DNA of 64,000 bases from Cyclobacteriaceae bacterium. Lineage in GTDB: Bacteria; Bacteroidota; Bacteroidia; Cytophagales; Cyclobacteriaceae. The notes under the pieces were generated by a model that saw only the letters and a program-made list of their open reading frames with translations, did not search any database and was not told the DNA's origin. Of the stretch, positions 7,512-18,553 are shown piece after piece (the stretch's first letter is position 1; the number at the start of each line of letters is the position of its first letter). Made by a program: the position numbers and the translations under genes. Where the stretch lies: the NCBI GenBank assembly GCA_013141055.1, contig JABFRS010000002.1, positions 62,001 through 126,000 of the forward strand. Direction: 5' to 3'.

Positions 7512-8321
7512 ATGCTGATTGACGAAAAACCACTGCAACACTGGCTCCATAATTTTTATGGATATGGTTCCTGGAATGCCAGGGTCTGGTTCGTTAGTTA
7601 TGAAGAACCGGGAGGCGATCTTCCTGAAGAAGTAGCGGAGAAGCTAAATTACTTTTATAAAAGCCATCCGGGGTCAGGCGCTACCCTGTGTGATATCCGT
7701 GAATTGTATCAGGAGATTGCCTATCGCAACGACGGACCGAAAGCAGGTCTATTTAAAAATCTCCATGAGCAACGGTTTGGCAAAAAGGCTTTGCTAAACA
7801 GTGTCTGGAGAAATCTTATCAGCTTCGTTCATGGCTATCAGGGAAAAAAGCTGCCGGATCTCCTCGACTACCAGAAGAAAAATCTTGCGACAAAGTCAGA
7901 GGCAATGATCCAGCTCTATCCCCTGCCAAGTCCTCATAACCATGCGTGGTACTATAGCTGGCTTGATCTTCCGCAAAAGAGTTTTCTTAAGACAAGAAAG
8001 TCGTATGAGGATCATGTGTATCAGGACCGCATTCAGAATATTCTTACCAACATCAAAACACATAAGCCTGAGATCGTCCTGCTGTATGGGATGAATAATA
8101 TTAATACATTGAAGCAATCGATACAGGATTTCTTTCCCTCTGCATCAAAGTTTAAAATGGTGAAGGGCATCAAGCTTGAGATCCCCCAGCATCACCGCGC
8201 AAAGCTGGATGGAACGACCATCATTATCACCACGCATGTCCCGGCACTGAAGCACAATAGAATTGAGACAGGGTTTGACTGGGAGAAGTTCGGGATGGAA
8301 TGTAAAAAAGCCACCCTGTAA
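7512..8321 (+). CDS. Uncharacterised protein with uracil-DNA glycosylase-like features
   Basis: A 269-residue soluble protein. Residues 24-36 (RVWFVSYEEPGGD) look like the motif I of the uracil-DNA glycosylase superfamily, which usually reads like GxxPG; a later LYPLPSP stretch, a hydrophobic strand ending VLLYGMNN (about 187-195) and a His-containing motif near residue 240 (TTHVPALKHN) fit the rest of the fold order. This assignment rests on motif similarity and is not certain. Motif I is unusual (EEPGGD), so catalytic activity on uracil cannot be assumed. The gene is divergent from the EVE gene, with 76 bases between starts. Confidence 0.5.
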   Translation: MLIDEKPLQHWLHNFYGYGSWNARVWFVSYEEPGGDLPEEVAEKLNYFYKSHPGSGATLCDIRELYQEIAYRNDGPKAGLFKNLHEQRFGKKALLNSVWRNLISFVHGYQGKKLPDLLDYQKKNLATKSEAMIQLYPLPSPHNHAWYYSWLDLPQKSFLKTRKSYEDHVYQDRIQNILTNIKTHKPEIVLLYGMNNINTLKQSIQDFFPSASKFKMVKGIKLEIPQHHRAKLDGTTIIITTHVPALKHNRIETGFDWEKFGMECKKATL

Positions 8322-8332
8322 GAGGGTAGCTT
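8304..8332 (-). terminator. Intrinsic terminator for the minus-strand lipoprotein
   Basis: AAGC and ACCCT (8308-8317) pair with AGGGT and GCTT (8323-8332) around a 5-base loop with one C/A mismatch. Read on the minus strand the stem is followed by a run of six T. It overlaps the last codons of the plus-strand gene ending at 8321. Confidence 0.6.
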
Positions 8333-8358
8333 CCAAAATATTGAACCACGATCGGTTG

Positions 8359-9069
8359 CTATTTCCTGAGATAGAAGCTGTATGAGATTCCATTTCGTGT
8401 AGCATACAAGCAAAGGAGATCTGTGTTAGTGACAAAGTATCGGAATGAGCCATTCAATACCGAGCTGGAATTTGTGTTGCTATTGGTAAAAGAGATTACA
8501 CCCATCCAGACGAAGGTGCCATGTGAAGACACGAATGTTCCACTGCCGGATGCAGGATATCCATTTGTAACACCCGTACAGCTGTAATTATTTGGGCTGC
8601 TAAATGAGATGGATGTGTTCTTATTGACGATAGAAGATACATCCGTGCTGTCTGCCATATAAGAAACAACGCCTGCATAGACACCTCTAAGTTTAAATGT
8701 AGCGGTGTCGGGGTCTGTATCTGCATCTAAATTTGCTGGCTTGAGTACAAAAACGGAGTCAAGAGCGGTTTCAAACTTTGTAACATGAATGTCTATCACG
8801 CCATTGTTATCTGTCCCTGTTGTAAACGAAAGGGAGAGCGTATTACCAACCGGCATCTTGTTAAAGTTAGGGATACCAGAAACTGGTTTTGCCATACGTC
8901 CATCCTTTAGCAGAAGCAGATTATCTGATACTGTGCTGTTGGTGGAACTGGCCGGAACGACCTGGCCAAGAGTATTCTGACTTGCAGGAGTAACCTGATT
9001 TTCTTTGGAGCATGATTGTGCCATCAGCGCAATCAGTATTACGAATACAACAATCGATACGTTTTTCAT
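8359..9069 (-). CDS. Hypothetical lipoprotein
   Basis: A 236-residue protein starting at the ATG at 9069, which places the lipobox ALMAQSC with the acylated Cys about 20 residues from the start. An earlier in-frame Met would add an unlikely N-terminal extension. The mature part is rich in Ser, Thr and Asn with alternating hydrophobic residues, as in beta-sandwich surface proteins. I recognise no domain. It lies 54 bases downstream of the STN-barrel gene on the same strand and may belong to the same ECF/FecR signalling unit, ending at the terminator at 8304-8332. Confidence 0.75.
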   Translation of the reverse strand: MKNVSIVVFVILIALMAQSCSKENQVTPASQNTLGQVVPASSTNSTVSDNLLLLKDGRMAKPVSGIPNFNKMPVGNTLSLSFTTGTDNNGVIDIHVTKFETALDSVFVLKPANLDADTDPDTATFKLRGVYAGVVSYMADSTDVSSIVNKNTSISFSSPNNYSCTGVTNGYPASGSGTFVSSHGTFVWMGVISFTNSNTNSSSVLNGSFRYFVTNTDLLCLYATRNGISYSFYLRK

Positions 9070-9123
9070 TCTTAAATGTTGTTTTGGTTTATATCCTAAC
9101 AACACCAGAGATCAATTCTACCC

Positions 9124-10296
9124 TTACCTGCCTTTGGGAAAATTAATGGTGTAAAGAATGTTAAGCTGTAATCCGATCCAGCTCTTTTCATTCGAACTGG
9201 AAGAAACATTATAGGAATTCTGTAAAAGGTAAGGAGGAGAAAGGGCGTAAAATCTTTTGTCGGAATCATTACCGGTAAAGCCAATGGATGAGGGCAGGTC
9301 ATCCACAAAGTATTTCGTTGAAAGCATATTATACTGTAAGCCGAACTGAAGCACCACCTTAGGATTTAGTTTCCGCTCCAGCATGATGCTGATCCGCGTC
9401 AGTTGACCCTTAGCGATGATTTGATTTTGCTTACGAATGGAATTGTTTATTTTGGTTGAGGTGTCTAAAGGGACATAAGAATAATTCCTGCTTAAGCTGC
9501 CCGTGTTGATAGAAAAATTTGCCCTGAACTTATTATTAACCTTGAATGAAGTTCCCAAGCCATAGCTCAGCAGCCACACATTGAAATCGGTTTTGTAGGA
9601 TGCTGCTGCATAAAGTGAAGGAAACCCTATCTGCACCATGGGTCCTGCATAAGTTGTTTCGTCAATGCTCAATCCGGCATGCATCTGAAGGCTCCAGGGA
9701 TTGTTTTGCTGTGCTTTCTTCGTTGCAACTTTACTTTGCCTGACCGTTGAATCTCTGGGTGGCTTCTTTGATTGGATAGCGGCAACATAAGCCTTTTGAG
9801 GATCAGGTGTTTGGGTTTCTAATGGAACTGTTTTGGTTGGCCCATCCATGACATCTGTTTTGACAGCATTTGTTGTAAGTGAATCGAGGGTCGCGGTTGA
9901 TTTCAACACTGGTGTATTCCTGGCTTCAACTTTCGTTGGAGCAGATTGCACTTTTAAAGGTGATGGATACGATTTGTTAAATTTCAGAATGATATGATTG
10001 TCTGATATGGAATAAGTAAGTCCTGTCTTTTCCCTTATTCTTGTCAGAAGACTTTCGATTGAATATTTCCTGGCCGCGACGGACAGTATTGTATTCTGAT
10101 TGACGTTACGGGTGTTGTAGGAGAAGATGAACCCTGTCTCTTTTGTAATCCTCCTGAGTAACGAATCAAGACGAATGGACGAGTTTGAGAATTCAATCAG
10201 TTGATTGAGATCAAGCTTTTTCTTTTCCTGGCAAAAAGCGTTTGGAACCGACGCCAGTAAAACGATCCATAGCAAAAAGATTTTACAGGCACCCAT
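9124..10296 (-). CDS. STN-domain protein with a C-terminal outer-membrane barrel
   Basis: Signal peptide (MGACKIFLLWIVLLAS up to AFCQ), then an STN (secretin/TonB N-terminal short) domain at about residues 25-105 with the pattern IEFSNSSIRLDSLLRRITKE and ISDNHIILK. A Pro/Thr/Lys-rich linker follows, then about 190 residues of alternating strands ending FPKGR, like a small PorT-type eight-stranded barrel. There is no TonB-dependent plug or receptor barrel. I start it at the ATG at 10296, which overlaps the FecR stop by 14 bases. The order ECF sigma, FecR, STN protein suggests that this protein is the signal-transducing partner of FecR. Confidence 0.7.
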   Translation of the reverse strand: MGACKIFLLWIVLLASVPNAFCQEKKKLDLNQLIEFSNSSIRLDSLLRRITKETGFIFSYNTRNVNQNTILSVAARKYSIESLLTRIREKTGLTYSISDNHIILKFNKSYPSPLKVQSAPTKVEARNTPVLKSTATLDSLTTNAVKTDVMDGPTKTVPLETQTPDPQKAYVAAIQSKKPPRDSTVRQSKVATKKAQQNNPWSLQMHAGLSIDETTYAGPMVQIGFPSLYAAASYKTDFNVWLLSYGLGTSFKVNNKFRANFSINTGSLSRNYSYVPLDTSTKINNSIRKQNQIIAKGQLTRISIMLERKLNPKVVLQFGLQYNMLSTKYFVDDLPSSIGFTGNDSDKRFYALSPPYLLQNSYNVSSSSNEKSWIGLQLNILYTINFPKGR

Positions 10297-11263
10297 TACC
10301 GGAAAAGAAGACAGTGTTTCCCTTGATTTTGTATTCCACATTCAACGACTCGGCAATGACGTCAAGTATAAAGTTCAGTTGTTTATTTTGATACGAGCTG
10401 GTTAACCGGCAGTCTTTTAGTTTTTCGTTATCAAAAACAAAACTTACCCCAAAGGAAGAGCCAAGGTTATCAGTTACCTGCTTTAGAGAAGTGTCTTCAA
10501 AAACGAATGTATGGGTCGCATAGCCCAGTTCGTTTTCGGTAAGTGCCTTCTTTAAAGAAAGCTTCTTCGTTGAACGGTCATAGATTCCAATCCAGCCCTC
10601 TTCAATGATGAGAGAACTACTTTTGTCATACATCATTACTTTTCCACGGGTGACGTGTGTCTCTATGGAAGCATGGTCTTCGGGCTGGCGTACATTAAAA
10701 GCAGTGCCCAGCACTTTAATACTGACTTCATCATCATAGTTGATCACAAATGGCTGGTCGGAATGATGCGTTACATCAAAGAAGGCTTCCCCGGATAGCT
10801 TTATTTCCCGGACTGTACCTTTGAACTCTTTCGGGTAAACCAATTTACTTTCCTTATTCAGCACAACGGAAGTTCTATCCGGCAGAGAAAGAGTAAAGAT
10901 CTCATCATTTGAAATTTGGGATAGCTGTTCTTCTGTTCCATTGGTTAAAAAATAGGCCACTGCGGCAATTGAGCAAAGGATCATAATAGATGCCGCGATC
11001 CTTAAAGGAGTAAATAGTGGAGAATAAACTGTCTTTTGAGTTGAAATACCTTCCGAGATAGATTGCCATACCTCAGTCTGGTCTGCTGCTTTGAAGAGCT
11101 TTTGATCTTTGAGGGCATACGCCATCTCTAATTTATTGAAAGAGAGCTTATTCTCAGGAGATAGATCAATCCAATCCGAGATGCGAATAGCATCTTCCGG
11201 TGTGGCCTCCCCAGCCAGGAACCTTCCTATCAATTCATCATCGATACGTTCTTCCTCGTTCAT
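10283..11263 (-). CDS. FecR-family anti-sigma factor
   Basis: A 326-residue single-pass membrane protein. Residues 1-75 are the cytoplasmic sigma-binding part (DDELIGRFLAGEATPED), a transmembrane helix follows (near LRIAASIMILCSIAAVAYFL), and the periplasmic FecR domain has the usual pattern FTLSLPDRTSVVLNKESKLVYP, GEAFFDVTH and VLGTAFNVR. A DUF4974-like region (LKQVTDNLGSSFGVSF) ends the protein. The ATG at 11263 is preferred to an upstream GTG. It follows the sigma gene with only four bases between and overlaps the STN gene, so the three genes form one operon. Confidence 0.92.
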   Translation of the reverse strand: MNEEERIDDELIGRFLAGEATPEDAIRISDWIDLSPENKLSFNKLEMAYALKDQKLFKAADQTEVWQSISEGISTQKTVYSPLFTPLRIAASIMILCSIAAVAYFLTNGTEEQLSQISNDEIFTLSLPDRTSVVLNKESKLVYPKEFKGTVREIKLSGEAFFDVTHHSDQPFVINYDDEVSIKVLGTAFNVRQPEDHASIETHVTRGKVMMYDKSSSLIIEEGWIGIYDRSTKKLSLKKALTENELGYATHTFVFEDTSLKQVTDNLGSSFGVSFVFDNEKLKDCRLTSSYQNKQLNFILDVIAESLNVEYKIKGNTVFFSGNGCL

Positions 11264-11267
11264 CGAT

Positions 11268-11798
11268 TCAGTGGTTATTAAGTTTCTCACGAAGTATCTT
11301 CAGAGCCTTCCCCATTTGTGCTTCTACGGTTTTTATGGATAGATTCATGTCGGTGGCAATCTCTCCATACTTCTTATCCTCGAATCTGCTCTTGCAAAAA
11401 ATGATTCTGCATTGCTCGGGCAGACTTTCGATGGTCAGCTTTATTTTGAGATCGAGCTCTTCGAATTCTGTAGTATCATGAAATTTTGTTTCACTGTCAC
11501 GCTCCTGAACAAAGGCAGCAATATGTTGTTGCTTCACCTTTTCATTCCGAATGATGTTGAGACTGGTTCGATACACCGCTGTGAAGAGATATCTCTTTGC
11601 CTCATTCTCTTTCGATAAGTCAGTTTTTGCCTCCCACCATTTGATGAATACAGTTTGAACGGCGTCGCGGGCCAGATCCCTGTCTTTCACCAACGTGAAG
11701 GCATAGCGATTCAGGGAAATGAAAAGACGTTTGAAGTTTTCTTCAAAAACCCTTTCAAAACCATCAGCCTGATACTGCGGAAATGATTTGTTAATCAA
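11268..11798 (-). CDS. ECF-type RNA polymerase sigma-70 factor
   Basis: A 176-residue ECF sigma factor. Region 2 includes LARDAVQTVFIKWW and region 4 includes YGEIATDMNLSIKTVEAQMGKAL. Bacteroidota FecI-like sigma factors of this length are followed by FecR, as here. The only reasonable start is a TTG at 11796-11798 (MINKSFPQY), since no ATG precedes region 2. The upstream 115 bases to the oxyR stop have no recognisable promoter box; sigma factor autoregulation is common in the family but cannot be shown. Confidence 0.9.
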   Translation of the reverse strand: MINKSFPQYQADGFERVFEENFKRLFISLNRYAFTLVKDRDLARDAVQTVFIKWWEAKTDLSKENEAKRYLFTAVYRTSLNIIRNEKVKQQHIAAFVQERDSETKFHDTTEFEELDLKIKLTIESLPEQCRIIFCKSRFEDKKYGEIATDMNLSIKTVEAQMGKALKILREKLNNH

Positions 11799-11915
11799 TT
11801 TACCTACTTAAGTGGTATAACACCTGAAACAAGGGATACCCTTATTTGGGCGAGAAACATTTTTTCATTACTCCGCAAATTGAATAATTCTGGTTGAATC
11901 AAAAAGAATCGGTGA

Positions 11916-12851
11916 TCAGTAATTGATATCCACCACTTTCTTATTCTGCAGCTTCTGCATCTGCTTTGGTACGATGTTGAGAATCTCATCTTTTAATGTC
12001 TTGATGAGTTTGGTCTTGATATGATCACGGTGTGTCACCAGGCTTATCTCACGGGCAGGACTTGGTTCTTTCAGTCGCTTTACAAGCTTGCGTTGCGATT
12101 TGCTGAATTCCATTACAGCAAGCTCAGGTAAAATGGTAATGCCGTCGCTTTTGTCGACCATTCGTTTCAATGTTTCGATATTGCCCGTTTCATACTTAAA
12201 GTGAAAATCGGTGCTCTTGCGCAGTTCACATAAGTTCAATACCTGCGAGCGGAAGCAATGCCCCTCTTCCAGCAGCCAGAGTTGATTGGGATCAATTTCA
12301 GTTGCCAGCACATACTTCTTATCATATAACGCATTCTTTCTTGATACATAAACAAAGAGCTCCTCATAGAAAAGAATGTCTTCTTTTATCGAAAGGTCTT
12401 TTAGCGGCGTGACGACCAATCCGCAGTCAAGGCGGTTGTTCTTCAATTCATGAACGATTTCTTCCGTGATCGCTTCTTTAATGATGAGATTGAACTGCGG
12501 ATATTTTTCCCACATGTATTTATATAGCGGGGGAAGAAGATAAGGAGCCAGTGTTGGAATAATGCCAATTCTCAATTCTCCGGTAAGGGAGTCTTTCTGA
12601 TCACTGATCATCTGCTTGATAAGATCCGCTTCGCGCAAAGCAGTCCTGGCCTGCACAATAATGCTCGCCCCTATCTCAGTTGGAATGACAGGCTGACGGG
12701 TGCGGTCAAATATCTTTACACCCAGCTCTTCTTCCAGCTTCTGAATCTGCATGCTGAGGGTTGGCTGTGTAACAAAACACTTTTCGGATGCCAGTACAAA
12801 ATGCCGGTAGGTGTCCAGGGCTACAATGTATTCCAGTTGCGTTAAGGTCAT
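11916..12851 (-). CDS. oxyR: Hydrogen peroxide-inducible activator OxyR
   Basis: A 311-residue LysR-family regulator with an N-terminal winged helix (TLTQLEYIVALDTYRHFVLA, TQPTLSMQIQKLEEEL). The redox cysteines are C199 and C208 in LLEEGHCFRSQVLNLCEL, matching the spacing and numbering of E. coli OxyR, where peroxide forms a disulfide between them. The gene is divergent from katG, with a 124-base intergenic region carrying a perfect OxyR site at 12850-12864 overlapping its own start codon. That placement implies negative autoregulation together with activation of katG. Confidence 0.95.
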   Translation of the reverse strand: MTLTQLEYIVALDTYRHFVLASEKCFVTQPTLSMQIQKLEEELGVKIFDRTRQPVIPTEIGASIIVQARTALREADLIKQMISDQKDSLTGELRIGIIPTLAPYLLPPLYKYMWEKYPQFNLIIKEAITEEIVHELKNNRLDCGLVVTPLKDLSIKEDILFYEELFVYVSRKNALYDKKYVLATEIDPNQLWLLEEGHCFRSQVLNLCELRKSTDFHFKYETGNIETLKRMVDKSDGITILPELAVMEFSKSQRKLVKRLKEPSPAREISLVTHRDHIKTKLIKTLKDEILNIVPKQMQKLQNKKVVDINY

Positions 12852-12885
12852 AGATATTAACTATATGGTTATAAATATAATCAAT
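12850..12885. promoter_or_regulatory. OxyR binding site (two tandem palindromes)
   Basis: ATAGATATTAACTAT at 12850-12864 matches all ten defined positions of the OxyR consensus ATAGnTnnnAnCTAT. A weaker copy, ATAAATATAATCAAT at 12871-12885, matches eight of ten and starts 21 bases later, close to two helical turns and to the 22-base E. coli spacing. The first copy overlaps the oxyR ATG (bases 12849-12851); the second overlaps the TTTG -33 element proposed for katG. A tetramer bound here can activate katG and repress oxyR. Confidence 0.8.
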
Positions 12886-12916
12886 TTGATTTATCAGTAT
12901 GGCTGTTGTAATCTTG
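12885..12916 (+). promoter_or_regulatory. Candidate katG promoter
   Basis: TTTG at 12885-12888, a 20-base spacer, and TAATCTTG at 12909-12916, one mismatch from the Bacteroidota TAnnTTTG box. It begins at the last base of the second OxyR half-site, as expected for an activator contacting RNA polymerase. The distance to the katG ATG at 12976 is about 60 bases. Confidence 0.5.
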
Positions 12917-12966
12917 ACCAATGAAGGATTATGCTTCAGAAAGTCATTAGAAAACACAACTACTAA

Positions 12967-15204
<2,238 letters not shown>

Positions 15205-15224
15205 GGAAATAATTGATCAACTTT

Positions 15225-15259
15225 AAAAAGGTGGTTCTGATAACAGGGCCACCTTTTTT
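15225..15259. terminator. Bidirectional intrinsic terminator between katG and the methyltransferase
   Basis: AAAAAGGTGG (15225-15234) and CCACCTTTTT (15249-15258) form a 10-bp stem with a 14-base loop. T runs are present on both strands, so it can end katG from the left and the methyltransferase gene from the right (its stop is at 15259). Confidence 0.8.
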
Positions 15260-15947
15260 CATTTCACTTCTACTTCATTCGCGAGAAGCCAAATACAGGA
15301 TAAATTCCAAGATCGGATGGACTGGCGTACAAGCTTAAAGCCATTTCGTTTCATGATGACAAGGAACTCATTCACCGTAAGCAATGGACTTCCGCACTTC
15401 GGATCAGGACAAAACCGCTTCTCTTCCTTATTGTCTTTGAAGCCATCCCGGATAAACAGCATTCCGTCTGGTTTAAGTTTTCTGGATATATCTGTTAATA
15501 TCGAATCGGGTGATTGAAAAACATGCATGGTGGCATTAGTATAGATCCTGTCAAATGAATTGTCTGGAAGGTTAGTGTGGAAAAAATCACCAATGACAAG
15601 ATGATAGCGATTTGTTATCAGAAGGTCTCTCCCACTTTGGGCAGAATAATATTCTACGATCTTATTCAGGTTATCTTTTTTCAGGCAGGCGGTATCAATG
15701 TCTTCGATGTAGACTGTTACGTCGTCCATTAAAGTAGACATCATCACAGTGAGTGCACCGGAAGAGGCACCTACGTCAGCAAATGTACTTCCGGGTTTGA
15801 TCCCGATGAACTTCAGAATGGACTGAAGCCCTTTTCAATGTCGTCCTTTTTTGAAACCGGTCCGCATTCATAGGGAAGAGTTTTAGAAGCGCATCCAGCC
15901 AGAATGATGAAGAAGCAAAGCGATGACCTGCGAAAGATTCTATGCAT
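15259..15947 (-). pseudogene. Frameshifted SAM-dependent methyltransferase lipoprotein
   Basis: Two overlapping frames make one protein. The first starts with an ATG at 15947 and encodes MHRIFRRSSLCFFIILAGC, an SPII lipobox, then 24 residues to a stop at 15813. The second frame continues with QSILKFIGIKPGS and the SAM-binding motif I (ADVGASSGALTVMM), then RIYTNATMHVF and a PDGMLFIRDG strand, and ends at 15259. The change of frame is needed near 15829-15836, at AAAAGGGC. A one-base loss there is the simplest cause. The sequence A_AAG_GGC also fits a -1 slippery site, so programmed shifting is an alternative. Substrate unknown. Confidence 0.75.
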
Positions 15948-16003
15948 GATGAGACTCAAACGTTAGTCTTTCGAAGATCAGTATGCAGACATCATCTTAT
16001 ACT

Positions 16004-18415
16004 TTACTCGTATCTGAGAGATTCTACTGGATTTGCTGAAGCCGCCTTAAACGTATGCAGGGAGATCGTAAGCCAGGCAATTCCCATGACGATCAGTCCT
16101 GGAATTACAAAGAGCCACCAGGACAACGTAATACGGGTAGCGAATTCGTTGAGCCAGTTGCTCATCACGATCCACGCAATAGGCACTGAAATGAGAATTG
16201 CGACAGCAACCAATACGGCAAAGTCTTTAAACAGCAATTGAATGATCTGTGGGACGGTTGCCCCCAATACCTTTCTGACTCCAATCTCTTTGGTTCGTTG
16301 TACAACGGTATAAGAAGACAATCCGAATAATCCCATGCATGCAATGAAGATCGCAAGCGTTGCAAAGATGCCAAAGACCTTTCCAAACTGAATGTCCGAC
16401 TGATACTGCTGATTATAATAGTCATCCATAAAGAAGAATAGGAATGGATTGCCCGGGAAAGATGCTTTGAACTTTTCTTCCGCCAGAGTCACAAAGGATT
16501 TCATTTCGTTTGACTTCACACGAATAGAATAAAATGATCTTGCATCATCGATATTCCTGAAGATCAATGGTTCAAAGTTGCGCTTCATTGACTCCTGCCG
16601 ATAATCTTTGAGCACTCCCACAATCCTGAAAGTGTCTCCCCAGAAATAGATCTCCTGATCGATCGCTTCTTCCGGCGTTTTATAACCGATCTGGCGGATG
16701 GCAGATTCATTAAACAATACAGCAGATCTGTCTGTTTTCATTTCCTGAGAGAAGTTCCTGCCAGCAACGATCTTTAATTCAAAGGTGGGCACGAATGACT
16801 CATCAACACCGAGAACCCTGTACTGATTACCCATGTCATCGGGCTCTCCTACTTTGCGAATGCCACCTGCATTCCAATCCGGCTGACGACCGGGGATGCT
16901 CGTCGATGCAGTAACTCCAACAACTTCGGGATATGAGATCATATCTGATTGAAATGCCTTGAATCGGTTTACATAGGTCGAGTCGTGAATACCAGGTCCT
17001 CTTACAACGATCGTCTGATCAATGTTCACACCCTGATCTGCTGTTCTCATGAAGTCCAATTGACGATATACTGTAAAGGTGCCGACGATCAATGTGATGG
17101 AAGCTGCGAACTGGAAGATCACCAATCCTTTCCTTAAATAACTTCCCTGGGCAGAGGTCTGCATCTTTCCTTTCAATACCGTAACGGGCTTAAAGCCTGA
17201 GAGCACAAATGCCGGGTAGATGCCTGAGAATATAACTCCGAGAATGAAGACTGCTATAGTTCCACCGATAAACACACTATCTGTGAAGAAGGAAGCATTG
17301 ATATTGGTTCCTGAGAGATTTGAAAAAGATGGTAAAAGGATCAATACGCCCAGCACAGCAACAAGAAAAGCAGTGAGGTTGATGATGAATGATTCCAGCA
17401 TGAACTGCCAGATCAGTTGTGACTTGAAACTTCCCATCACCTTTCGCACACCCACTTCGCGTGCACGCTCCATCGATCTCGCGGTCGAAAGATTGATATA
17501 GTTGATCCACGCGATCACAAGAATGAATACAGCAATGATCCCCAGAAAGTAGACTGACTTACCATTTCCGTTGGGTCCGAAGTCCATCATCAGGTTGCTG
17601 GCATACAGGTGGATCCTGGTAATTGGTTCCAGCTTGAAAACCATTCCTGCGTTATACTTCTTTAAGTCCTCTCCTACTTTTGACTCAACAAAGGCAGGTA
17701 ATTTCGATTGGAGTGTACTCACATTGGCATTCGGACGCAATTGAACATAGGTCATGAATCCGTCCCATTGATACGTATTCAGATCATCAGGACTTCGCAT
17801 GTATCCAATGAAAGTTGAGAATGAGAGTAGTGCATCTACCTTCATGTGAGTATTCACTGGCAGATCTTCAAATACGCCCGTTACCGTCCAGTCTTCCCTG
17901 CCATTCTTCTTAAGATTCTTTCCGATCGGATCCTGGTCGCCAAAGTACTTCTTTGCAAATGTTTTTGAGATCACTATCGAATGCGGGGCACGAAGCACCA
18001 CCGAATCGATTCCCTGGATCAACGGATATGAAAAAACTCTGAAGAAATCTTCACTGGCAAAGTAAACGTTCTCTTCCTTGAATGTGACGTCGTTATGACT
18101 GAAGGTCTCTTTGTCTTCATGCATCCGGACATAGTATTGAACTTCCTGAAAGTTTGCTTTCAGATCAGGGCCAATTGCTGCTGCCCCTGCTGCCCATTGA
18201 GTTTCAAGCTGACCTTTATTGTATCGGTCAAGATGAACCCTGAATATTCTCTCCTTGCGGACCTGGTCCTGGTCGTAGCTAAGCTCATGCATTACGTAGC
18301 GGGCAATGAGCATGGAGCCGGCCAGACCAACTGCCAGGCCCAGGACATTGATCAATGAGAAGATCTTGTTTTTGAGGATATTCCGAAGAGCGGTTTTGAA
18401 GTAATTACGGATCAT
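16004..18415 (-). CDS. FtsX-domain ABC transporter permease (MacB-like)
   Basis: An 803-residue permease with the duplicated MacB/FtsX plan: helix 1 near the N terminus (IFSLINVLGLAVGLAGSMLI), a large periplasmic MacB core, three helices around residues 280-425, a second helix with a second periplasmic domain, and three helices at the C terminus (QRTKEIGVRKVLGATVPQII in the cytoplasmic loop). Start chosen at MIRNYFKTALRN, as in related genes. No ATPase gene is adjacent, usual for this large Bacteroidota family. It would move lipid-anchored or periplasmic substrates, or work in mechanotransmission; the substrate is unknown. A second, similar permease lies at 24038-26443. Confidence 0.88.
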   Translation of the reverse strand: MIRNYFKTALRNILKNKIFSLINVLGLAVGLAGSMLIARYVMHELSYDQDQVRKERIFRVHLDRYNKGQLETQWAAGAAAIGPDLKANFQEVQYYVRMHEDKETFSHNDVTFKEENVYFASEDFFRVFSYPLIQGIDSVVLRAPHSIVISKTFAKKYFGDQDPIGKNLKKNGREDWTVTGVFEDLPVNTHMKVDALLSFSTFIGYMRSPDDLNTYQWDGFMTYVQLRPNANVSTLQSKLPAFVESKVGEDLKKYNAGMVFKLEPITRIHLYASNLMMDFGPNGNGKSVYFLGIIAVFILVIAWINYINLSTARSMERAREVGVRKVMGSFKSQLIWQFMLESFIINLTAFLVAVLGVLILLPSFSNLSGTNINASFFTDSVFIGGTIAVFILGVIFSGIYPAFVLSGFKPVTVLKGKMQTSAQGSYLRKGLVIFQFAASITLIVGTFTVYRQLDFMRTADQGVNIDQTIVVRGPGIHDSTYVNRFKAFQSDMISYPEVVGVTASTSIPGRQPDWNAGGIRKVGEPDDMGNQYRVLGVDESFVPTFELKIVAGRNFSQEMKTDRSAVLFNESAIRQIGYKTPEEAIDQEIYFWGDTFRIVGVLKDYRQESMKRNFEPLIFRNIDDARSFYSIRVKSNEMKSFVTLAEEKFKASFPGNPFLFFFMDDYYNQQYQSDIQFGKVFGIFATLAIFIACMGLFGLSSYTVVQRTKEIGVRKVLGATVPQIIQLLFKDFAVLVAVAILISVPIAWIVMSNWLNEFATRITLSWWLFVIPGLIVMGIAWLTISLHTFKAASANPVESLRYE

Positions 18416-18553
18416 GAGCGGGACGATTTTGTGAGGCAACTAATGAATACTCAGGTTGTGCTAGAAAGTTACATATTCCGTACAATCAACTTTTCTGATG
18501 CTGATCAGATTCCAGTATATTTCTCCATATTATTTCTTAAATCCATTTGCGTA

